This document shows, piece by piece, positions 33,582-43,283 of a stretch of DNA of 45,486 nt. The notes under the pieces were generated by a model. It worked only from the letters and a program-made list of their open reading frames with translations. It searched no databases and was not told where the DNA came from. Source of the stretch: Verrucomicrobiota bacterium (GTDB lineage: Bacteria > Verrucomicrobiota > Verrucomicrobiia > Chthoniobacterales > UBA10450); assembly GCA_019244415.1 (NCBI GenBank), contig JAFASN010000074.1, positions 1 to 45,486 on the forward strand, given 5' to 3'. The translations under genes were made by a program, and so were the position numbers. How positions within the stretch are numbered: the stretch's first letter is position 1; every line of letters starts with the position of its first letter.

Positions 33582-33743
33582 ATGAAAAAACTGATGACCA
33601 TCACTGCTCTAGCGCTGGCTTTCGGCGCTTGCACCACTGTTCAGAACCCTCCGAGCACGACCACGAGTACAACCACTCATGAGTCCACGATGGCTGCGCC
33701 GGCAACGACCCAGCAGACGACGACACGCTCGACGAGTTACTAA
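33582..33743 (+). CDS. Small threonine-rich lipoprotein, tandem copy 2
   Basis: A 53-aa protein with a lipoprotein signal (KKLMTITALALAFGAC, lipobox Cys at 17) and CTTV immediately after the Cys, exactly as in copy 1. The rest is Thr/Ser-rich, ending TTTRSTSY. It arose with copy 1 by an old tandem duplication, since start, lipobox and tail are conserved but the middle is not. A strong terminator follows at 33765-33793. It has no clear Shine-Dalgarno. Confidence 0.7.
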   Translation: MKKLMTITALALAFGACTTVQNPPSTTTSTTTHESTMAAPATTQQTTTRSTSY

Positions 33744-33764
33744 TCTCGGACAGAGTTCGTTTTG

Positions 33765-33793
33765 AAAGGGACACGCCACGCGTGTCCCTTTTT
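33765..33793 (+). terminator. Strong intrinsic terminator after the lipoprotein pair
   Basis: AAAGGGACACG (33765-33775) pairs with CGTGTCCCTTT (33781-33791) around a 5-nt loop, followed by a T run to 33793. It lies 21 bp after the second lipoprotein stop; the A-tract and T-tract on both sides make it potentially bidirectional toward gyrA. Confidence 0.88.
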
Positions 33794-33890
33794 CGCTGTA
33801 CCACACATCGTACTATGCTGCTGCGTGTGACTGATTCCCTTTCGCGCAAGCGCTGATCAGCAAGCGTACTCAACCGCACCGCGGTGTTCG

Positions 33891-36485
33891 TTATCTCTCC
33901 GCCGGGACCGCTTCGCTCACGGTTTCTTCCGCAGCCTGGCTCACCACCGGGGCGATCGCCTGTAACTTCTCGCCACCTTTCAGTGTAAGTAGCTTCACTC
34001 CCATCGTATTCCGCCCAGTTTCGCGAACATCACTTACACGAATGCGCACCATTTGGCCCTTCGTTGTGATCAGCATCAGTTCATCACTATCCCGCATCGT
34101 GAGCGCGCCAACAACGCTCCCGGTCTTATCGCCGGTCTTCATGGTGATAATTCCCTTGCCGCCGCGCGATTGAGTACGGTAAACATCGAACGGCGTCCGT
34201 TTCCCGATGCCATTTTCTCCGGCGACAAGCAGCATCGCGTTCGCATCGACGATCGCGATCGCAACCACGTGATCGCTCTTGTCCGGACGAATGCCCCAGA
34301 CTCCGACCGTGTTGCGGCCTTGATCGCGCAACTGCTCTTCATGAAAACGCAAGCTCATCCCCTCGCGCGTAATGAGCACGATTTCGTCGTTCCCGGTCGT
34401 TAGCTTCGCGTCGATCAGGCAATCTTCCGCCTCGATCTGGATCGCGATGATGCCGCCTTTCCGCACGTTGCGGTAATCGGAAAGATTCGATTTTTTCACA
34501 ATCCCGCTGCGGGTGGCGAAAACGATGTGCAGCTCCGGGTCCCAGGTGTTATCGCTCGCGTTTGGACCAGCGCCGGATTTTTTCGATTGTACTCGAATGG
34601 TTGCCGCGATCTTTTCGTCACTGCGCAATTCGAGAATATTCGCGATCGAGCGCCCTTTCGCCGCCCGTCCCATCTCGGGAATCTCGTAAACTTTTTCCAC
34701 GTAAGCGCGTCCTGACTCAGTGAAAAACATCAGGAAATCGTGCGTGGTCGCGGTGAAAAGATGCTCCACGAAATCACCTTCTTCTTCCTGCGTGGCGGCC
34801 TCGCGCGTCTGCATGCCGATGACGCCTTTGCCGCCGCGACGCTGCGCCCGGTACGCGCTTACGGCGGTGCGTTTGATGAATCCCCCGTGCGTAATGGTGA
34901 TGATGCAGCCCTCGTTAGCAATGAGGTCTTCCATCGCCATCTCGCCCTCATCCGGAACCAGTTGGGTGAGGCGCGGCGACGCGTACTTCTCACGGATTTC
35001 GCGCAACTCGCGTTTGATAATGGTGAAGACGCGTTGCTCTTTCGCAAGAATATCGCGCAGATCTTTGATCGTCTCGATGAGCTCGCGGTATTCATTAATG
35101 ATCTTCTCGCGCTCGAGCCCAGTCAGTTGATAGAGTCGTAAATCGAGAATCTGATTTGCCTGGTGTTCGCTGAAGGCGTAGCGGCCTTCATTCAGGCGCG
35201 CTTCGCTGCGGATGAGAATGCCGATCTGCTCGACCTGGCGACGAGTGAACTCGAACGCGAGCAGTTTGACCCGCGCTTCATCACGATTGGCTGATCCCCG
35301 AATAATGCGTAGAAATTCATCCAAGTTCGCTAGCGCGATCAGGTAGCCTTCCAGCGTCTCGGCGCGTTCCTCCGCTTTGCGCAACTCAAATCGCGTCCGC
35401 CGCAACACCACTTCGCGCCGGTGCTCGATGTAGGCGGCGTTGGCTTCCTTGAGCGAAAGCAGCTTCGGTTTGCCGTGATCAATCGCCAGCATGATCACCG
35501 CGAACGAACTCTCCATCGCGGTGTGTTTGTAGAGATTGTTGATCACCACCTTCGGGTTCGCATCGCGCTTAAGCTCGATAACCACTCGCGTGTTCTCGTC
35601 GGATTCATCGCGGATAGCGCTGATCTCGGTAATGACTTTGTCGTTCACCAATTGCGCGATGCGCTCGACCAGCGTGGCCCGGTTCACGTTGTACGGGATT
35701 TCCGTGATGACGATTTGCTCGCGGCCACCCTTGAGCTCTTCCACGCCGGCTTTCCCGCGTACTTTCATCGAGCCGCGGCCGGTCTCGAGATACTGGCGAA
35801 TGCCTGCCATCCCGAGAATCGCGCAGCCGGTGGGGAAATCCGGCCCTTTCACGTGCTTAATCAGCCCGTCGAGCGTGATTTCGGGATCGTCGATTTGGGC
35901 GCAAATCCCATCGATGACTTCGCCGAGGTTATGCGGCGGAATGTTTGTCGCCATGCCGACGGCGATGCCGGTCCCTCCATTGACAAGCAGATTCGGGAAC
36001 GCGCTCGGGAACACCGTCGGCTCGGTGCGCGTCTCATCGTAGTTCGGGACAAAGTCCACCGTGTCTTTGTCCATGTCGGTCATGAGGGCGGCGCCGAGAT
36101 GCGTCATGCGCGCTTCGGTGTACCGCATGGCCGCGGGCGGATCGCCCTCGACTGACCCGAAGTTCCCCTGCCCATCCACCAGTGGCTCGCGCATGGCCCA
36201 GGGCTGCGCCATGTGCACCAGCGTGGGGTAAATCACCGCCTCGCCGTGCGGGTGATAGTTACCGCTGGTGTCGCCGCAAATCTTCGCGCACTTACGATGC
36301 TGACGGTTCGGAAAAAGCGATAAGTCATGCATCGCATAAAGAATGCGACGCTGGCTCGGCTTAAGCCCATCGCGTGCGTCCGGCAGCGCGCGCGAGATGA
36401 TGACGGACATCGAGTAATCGAGGAACGACCTCGATACTTCTTCGGCGACGTTGATTGGCTCTACTTTTTCGTTGGCGTTATACAT
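33891..36485 (-). CDS. gyrA: DNA gyrase subunit A
   Basis: An 864-aa protein. The N-terminal breakage-reunion domain aligns position for position with E. coli: YHPHGEAVIYPTLVHMAQ at 77-94 and catalytic Tyr122 in AAMRYTEARM. The residues at the quinolone contact positions are Ala83 and Pro87 instead of Ser and Asp. The C-terminal beta-pinwheel has the gyrase-defining GyrA box QRRGGKG, which identifies gyrase rather than topoisomerase IV. The subunit cuts and rejoins DNA during negative supercoiling. It is the last gene of the gyrB-antitoxin-toxin-sulfotransferase-gyrA run, with a 6-bp gap upstream. Confidence 0.96.
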   Translation of the reverse strand: MYNANEKVEPINVAEEVSRSFLDYSMSVIISRALPDARDGLKPSQRRILYAMHDLSLFPNRQHRKCAKICGDTSGNYHPHGEAVIYPTLVHMAQPWAMREPLVDGQGNFGSVEGDPPAAMRYTEARMTHLGAALMTDMDKDTVDFVPNYDETRTEPTVFPSAFPNLLVNGGTGIAVGMATNIPPHNLGEVIDGICAQIDDPEITLDGLIKHVKGPDFPTGCAILGMAGIRQYLETGRGSMKVRGKAGVEELKGGREQIVITEIPYNVNRATLVERIAQLVNDKVITEISAIRDESDENTRVVIELKRDANPKVVINNLYKHTAMESSFAVIMLAIDHGKPKLLSLKEANAAYIEHRREVVLRRTRFELRKAEERAETLEGYLIALANLDEFLRIIRGSANRDEARVKLLAFEFTRRQVEQIGILIRSEARLNEGRYAFSEHQANQILDLRLYQLTGLEREKIINEYRELIETIKDLRDILAKEQRVFTIIKRELREIREKYASPRLTQLVPDEGEMAMEDLIANEGCIITITHGGFIKRTAVSAYRAQRRGGKGVIGMQTREAATQEEEGDFVEHLFTATTHDFLMFFTESGRAYVEKVYEIPEMGRAAKGRSIANILELRSDEKIAATIRVQSKKSGAGPNASDNTWDPELHIVFATRSGIVKKSNLSDYRNVRKGGIIAIQIEAEDCLIDAKLTTGNDEIVLITREGMSLRFHEEQLRDQGRNTVGVWGIRPDKSDHVVAIAIVDANAMLLVAGENGIGKRTPFDVYRTQSRGGKGIITMKTGDKTGSVVGALTMRDSDELMLITTKGQMVRIRVSDVRETGRNTMGVKLLTLKGGEKLQAIAPVVSQAAEETVSEAVPAER

Positions 36486-36491
36486 TTCTAA

Positions 36492-37262
36492 TCAGGCGAC
36501 GGCGAGCGGCTCCTTTGCTTCGCGATAGCGCGCCTCCCACTCGGCCGAGATTGCATCGGCCTGCTTCACCGTGGAAGGCTCGAGGAACGATCGACGCGGT
36601 ACTCGGATCCTGAGGAACCTTAGGACGGCGGCCAGCGTCTGTTCATAGTCCGCGGCCAGATTTTCGTACTCAATCGTGAACGCTTCTGCTCCGGTGCGCT
36701 GGAAAAACTGGTTCCACGCTTCTTCTTCGCTGCGGACCTCGGACAGACAACGATCGATTAGTGCCGCATCGAAGTACGGCTCCCCCACCGGGTCATCATT
36801 CCCTCGTACTTTCCACTGGCCGGTTTGATAAGCGCGCGCTTTCGAGATGGCCTGCCGGATTTTATCGCGACGCTGAATGCGAATGAGCTGCAATCGCGGA
36901 AATGCATTCCGCAGCACGTCGATTTCGCAGCCATCACCAAACGCGTGTGTGCCGCGCAATCGTTCCACGAACCAATTAAGGTACCAGCCCATGAGCTTGA
37001 ACCCGAAGACCTCGTTCGACGTCACCGTCCGGTCGATGATCCCACGCACGTACTCGGCATAATGCCGCTGCGGATCGAGCTGGTATTTCTCAGCGTACAT
37101 CGCGGCAAACAGCTCGCAGAAGAACTGGTTCGGCCGCCCTGCGCGCCGCGTCGCATGCAAACCGTCACTCAGCAAATTACTACCGGAGCGCGCCACCGCA
37201 CAGATGCAATAACAGCGGCGCGGGTAACGAAGTTTACGGATAACTGAACTGACAGTGTTCAC
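36492..37262 (-). CDS. Stf0-type sulfotransferase
   Basis: A 256-aa protein. The PAPS 5'-phosphosulfate loop CAVARSGSNLLSDGL is at about residues 21-35 and the 3'-phosphate segment LIRIQRRDKIRQAISKARA follows mid-protein, as in Stf0 (trehalose 2-sulfotransferase) and relatives. The C-terminal AFTIEYENLAADYEQTLAAVL is also typical. It should transfer sulfate from PAPS to a sugar or lipid; the acceptor is unknown. GTG 37262, 2 bp after the toxin stop, is chosen; a longer frame would run into the toxin gene. It stands between the toxin and gyrA with almost no spacing, so it depends on the gyrB promoter. Confidence 0.75.
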   Translation of the reverse strand: MNTVSSVIRKLRYPRRCYCICAVARSGSNLLSDGLHATRRAGRPNQFFCELFAAMYAEKYQLDPQRHYAEYVRGIIDRTVTSNEVFGFKLMGWYLNWFVERLRGTHAFGDGCEIDVLRNAFPRLQLIRIQRRDKIRQAISKARAYQTGQWKVRGNDDPVGEPYFDAALIDRCLSEVRSEEEAWNQFFQRTGAEAFTIEYENLAADYEQTLAAVLRFLRIRVPRRSFLEPSTVKQADAISAEWEARYREAKEPLAVA

Positions 37263-37264
37263 AC

Positions 37265-37522
37265 TTATTGATAAGCTTCTCGCCGATGCCGCACCGCAGC
37301 GACATCTACAATTCGCTCTAAGCATTCACGCTGTAGAATGCGATAATCTCCGACGCGAATGCGCCAAAGGTTGCGCGCGTTCTTGAGTTTCTTACAACGT
37401 GACGGCCGCGGATTTGTCGCGAGACGATCAACCGCCGACACCACACGGGAGGAGACATTCAGCGGCAAACGCAAGACCTCCTTTTCAGCCGAACGTGCAA
37501 GGACGATAACATAATCAGCCAC
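37265..37522 (-). CDS. RelE/ParE superfamily toxin
   Basis: An 85-aa protein with the superfamily fold: ARSAEKEVLRLPLNVSSRVVSAVDRL helices, KLKNARNLWRIRVGDYRIL strands, and the C-terminal VAAVRHRREAY motif. WRIRVGDYRIL and the RHRREAY end are shared by RelE-type ribosome-dependent mRNA interferases; ParE relatives poison DNA gyrase instead, and the two cannot be separated by eye. It overlaps the antitoxin gene by 8 bp and is placed between gyrB and gyrA. No promoter of its own is seen, so regulation follows the gyrase transcript or an internal promoter within gyrB. Confidence 0.8.
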   Translation of the reverse strand: MADYVIVLARSAEKEVLRLPLNVSSRVVSAVDRLATNPRPSRCKKLKNARNLWRIRVGDYRILQRECLERIVDVAAVRHRREAYQ

Positions 37523-37706
37523 GCGCCTTTTCAGCCTTCATCAGGCGTTTCTTCACTGCAGTCCACGTCACGCGCGGTTCGTTTTTGCGCCGCTCGCAAA
37601 GGAGCTTGTCGTAGAAATCGTCCCAAAGGCGACCATGCCGCTTCAGGTCGATGAGCACTGCCTCAGGTTTGCCTTTGCCGTTGGTCAGGAACTTGATCCC
37701 CGTCAT
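37515..37706 (-). CDS. Antitoxin of the RelE/ParE pair
   Basis: A 63-aa protein from ATG 37706: MTGIKFLTNGKGKPEAVLID at the N-terminus resembles the Phd/RelB-like DNA-binding segment, and the C-terminal basic region ERRKNEPRVTWTAVKKRL would wrap the toxin. The ATG is 1 bp after the gyrB stop and the stop overlaps the toxin start by 8 bp, giving the usual antitoxin-first order. An N-terminal extension read from inside gyrB is less likely. The exact antitoxin class is uncertain. Confidence 0.72.
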   Translation of the reverse strand: MTGIKFLTNGKGKPEAVLIDLKRHGRLWDDFYDKLLCERRKNEPRVTWTAVKKRLMKAEKARG

Positions 37707-37707
37707 G

Positions 37708-41132
<3,425 letters not shown>

Positions 41133-41138
41133 TGTGGC

Positions 41139-41187
41139 GCGAGTTTTTAACTTGCGACTAATATCCAGCGGCAAGTTACAAACTCGC
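41139..41187. repeat. 17-bp inverted repeat in the psd-pssA gap
   Basis: GCGAGTTTTTAACTTGC (41139-41155) and GCAAGTTACAAACTCGC (41171-41187) are reverse complements with one mismatch and a 15-nt loop. It fills the gap and ends 8 bp before the pssA ATG; no T-tract follows, so a terminator is unlikely. Confidence 0.75.
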
Positions 41188-41195
41188 CCCGCGAA

Positions 41196-42011
41196 ATGAA
41201 CGGACAGCCGAAGATCTACCTGCTCCCGAACCTGATGACAGCCGGGAATCTCTTCTGCGGCTTTGCTGCCACACTGAAAATCGTGCAGGGCGCGCTGATC
41301 CAATGGTCCGATCCAGACGCTGCTGCCGCGCTTTTTCACGCTGCCGTCTGGTTCATCCTCGGCGCGTGCATCTTCGACGTACTCGACGGCCGTCTCGCGC
41401 GCCTCGGCGGCCAGGACAGCGCATTCGGCCGCGAATTTGATTCGCTCGCGGACATCGTTTCCTTCGGCGTCGCGCCGGCGCTGATGGTTTACCGCGTGGT
41501 GTTGATCGATTTTCCCCGTGCCGGCTGGCTCGTCGCGTTTGTTTATCTGGTTTGCGGCGCGCTGCGCCTTGCGCGCTTCAACACTGTCGCAGCATCTGAG
41601 AACGCGAGCAGCGGAAAGGAATTCACCGGATTCCCGATCCCGGCGGCGGCGGGGCTGATCGCGTCACTCACGTTGTTTATGCTGTGGTGGCTCGGCGAAC
41701 GTGACCATCTTATCGGTCGCTGGAAATGGGTGCTGCCACCGCTCATGCTTTTCCTTTCCGTGATGATGTTCAGCCGGTTGAACTATCCGAGTTTCAAGGC
41801 CATTACCTGGCGAACTACGCGTTCGCTTCCGCGTTTTCTCGTCATCAGCCTCGTACTTTTATTCACCGTGATGAACTATGAATGGATGCCGGCGCTACTT
41901 TTCCTCTGTTATCTTCTCTACGGCTTCTTGCGCCCGTGGGTGTCGAAACGCTGGCGCCGGGAAATCGAGGAAGAGATCGGCGAAGAAGACTTGGTGAATA
42001 GTGAACAGTGA
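41196..42011 (+). CDS. pssA: CDP-diacylglycerol-serine O-phosphatidyltransferase
   Basis: A 271-aa integral membrane enzyme making phosphatidylserine. The CDP-alcohol phosphatidyltransferase motif is complete near residues 64-86: DGRLAR, then G and two Asp in GREFDSLAD. About 7-8 hydrophobic segments follow, and the C-terminus is charged (EEEIGEEDLVNSEQ). The N-terminal YLLPNLMTAGNLFCGF is typical. It works with the upstream psd to make phosphatidylethanolamine. A palindromic repeat follows its stop codon. Confidence 0.92.
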   Translation: MNGQPKIYLLPNLMTAGNLFCGFAATLKIVQGALIQWSDPDAAAALFHAAVWFILGACIFDVLDGRLARLGGQDSAFGREFDSLADIVSFGVAPALMVYRVVLIDFPRAGWLVAFVYLVCGALRLARFNTVAASENASSGKEFTGFPIPAAAGLIASLTLFMLWWLGERDHLIGRWKWVLPPLMLFLSVMMFSRLNYPSFKAITWRTTRSLPRFLVISLVLLFTVMNYEWMPALLFLCYLLYGFLRPWVSKRWRREIEEEIGEEDLVNSEQ

Positions 42012-42056
42012 ATGCTCGTCACTAGTCGCCAGTGACTAGTCACTGCTCTCAGCATT
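42011..42056. repeat. Palindromic repeat between convergent pssA and the nucleotidyltransferase gene
   Basis: CAGTGACTAGTCACTG (42030-42045) is a perfect 16-bp palindrome. Around it AATGCT (42011-42016) and AGCATT (42051-42056) form an outer stem, and ACTAGTCGCC is a diverged internal unit. It contains the stop codon of the minus-strand gene and may act as a bidirectional terminator; it also shares the 7-base rhythm of the other intergenic repeats. Confidence 0.7.
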
Positions 42057-42758
42057 CAGCGCCGCCAGTACCTCGGGATCGCGCACATCGGCCCACGAGC
42101 CCTGCAACTCGAACGCCACCACATTCGCGGACTGCGCCATCTCGCGAATGGCGTCGGTGAGCTCGTACTCACCCCGCGCCGAGCTTTGCAGCCTGGCTGT
42201 GTACTTAAAAATCGCCGGCCGGAACACGTAAATCCCGGCGTTGTACCAGCGGCTCGTTAGCTTACTTCGCTGCGCCTTTTCCTGCACATCCGTGACCTTC
42301 ATCTGTTCATCGACGAACACCGCGCCGCCTTTGCTGCAATCTTCGCCCGCCTTCACCGTCACGATTGCCTCAATCTCATCCGGCAAATCAACGAGCCGCT
42401 GGTAGTTCAACGGATCAACCAAAATATCGCCGTAATGCAGAATGAACGGCTTCTTCGCGACAAACTCGCGCGCCAGTTCCACCACCCGGCCTGTTCCGTC
42501 CTGAACAACCTGCGCCGCGTAGGAAATCGCCACGCCCAGCTCCCGCCCGTCCCCGAAGTAGTCCTTCACTACATCCGCGCGGTACCCGACCACGATCAGA
42601 ACCTCGCGGACCCCAGCGGCCGATAATCCATCCACGATGTGCCGCAGAATCGGCTCGCCACGTACTTCGATCATCGGTTTTGGAATAGAACTCGTTAGCT
42701 CCCGCATGCGAGTACCGCGGCCGGCAGCGAGAATCACCGCTTTCTTTATTTCCGCCAT
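42036..42758 (-). CDS. Sugar-phosphate nucleotidyltransferase
   Basis: A 240-aa Rossmann-like enzyme. KKAVILAAGRGTRMRELTSSIPKPM is the NTP-binding signature, LHYGDILVDPLNY holds the metal-binding Asp, and the later WYNAGIYVFRP and GEYELTDAIREM are family segments. It activates a sugar-1-phosphate (mannose-GMP or glucose-dTMP types are closest by pattern) for envelope polysaccharide. The C-terminal left-handed helix is absent. ATG 42758 is chosen because it begins the conserved motif. Which nucleotide and sugar are used is not resolved. Confidence 0.82.
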   Translation of the reverse strand: MAEIKKAVILAAGRGTRMRELTSSIPKPMIEVRGEPILRHIVDGLSAAGVREVLIVVGYRADVVKDYFGDGRELGVAISYAAQVVQDGTGRVVELAREFVAKKPFILHYGDILVDPLNYQRLVDLPDEIEAIVTVKAGEDCSKGGAVFVDEQMKVTDVQEKAQRSKLTSRWYNAGIYVFRPAIFKYTARLQSSARGEYELTDAIREMAQSANVVAFELQGSWADVRDPEVLAALNAESSD

Positions 42759-42811
42759 GATGTGCGCGGTGAGTGGAAGAGCAAGCCCGGCAAATAAAGT
42801 TCGAGGTAACG

Positions 42812-42845
42812 CCGCGGGATCCCTCGGGTTCGTTCGGGATGACAG
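42812..42845. repeat. Dispersed GTCATCCCGAACG-type repeat, copy 2
   Basis: Read on the minus strand it is TGTCATCCCGAACGAACC followed by GAGGGATCCCGCGG. It is a shorter relative of copy 1 at 18621-18665 with the same ends (GTCATYCCGA and GRATYCCGCG). It lies between two divergent genes. Confidence 0.5.
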
Positions 42846-42881
42846 TTGATTTGCGGCGCGCATTCGGCCAGCATCCCGCCC

Positions 42882-43280
42882 GTGCTGAAATTCCTCGGCA
42901 AGTACCGCGAGACAGGGTTGCTGCTTTTGCGCGCGAGCATCGGCCTGATTTTCATCCTCGTGTGCGGGCCGGTGTTACTCGGGGGTCAACATCGCTGGGC
43001 GCAATTCGGCAGCGCGATGCGCGTTTTTAACTTTCACGCGCATCTTGGCTGGTGGGGATTTGCCGGCGCGCTGGCCGGATGCATCGCTGGCATCCTCATG
43101 GTGCTTGGCCTCGCCTTCCGCTTTGCGGTCCTGCTGGCATTTTTGATCTCTCTCGTCAACGCCGTTGCTTTCGCCCACCATGAGCACCTCAGGAACTCCG
43201 TCGTGCCGATCGAACTCTGCGTGGTACTCATCTGCCTCGCGTTTCTAGGCCCGGGCAAGTACAGCGTGGACAAAAGCTGA
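42882..43280 (+). CDS. DoxX-like four-TM membrane protein
   Basis: A 132-aa protein with about four hydrophobic segments; RASIGLIFILVCGPVLLGG is the first and the HLGWWGFAGALAGCIAG-type second helix follows, as in DoxX/DUF4870-like small membrane proteins. GTG 42882 begins MLKFLGKYRETG; an in-frame TTG at 42846 would start beside the dispersed repeat. DoxX members have been linked to thiosulfate or quinone metabolism, but the family is loosely defined and no function is assigned. Confidence 0.6.
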   Translation: MLKFLGKYRETGLLLLRASIGLIFILVCGPVLLGGQHRWAQFGSAMRVFNFHAHLGWWGFAGALAGCIAGILMVLGLAFRFAVLLAFLISLVNAVAFAHHEHLRNSVVPIELCVVLICLAFLGPGKYSVDKS

Positions 43281-43283
43281 CAC

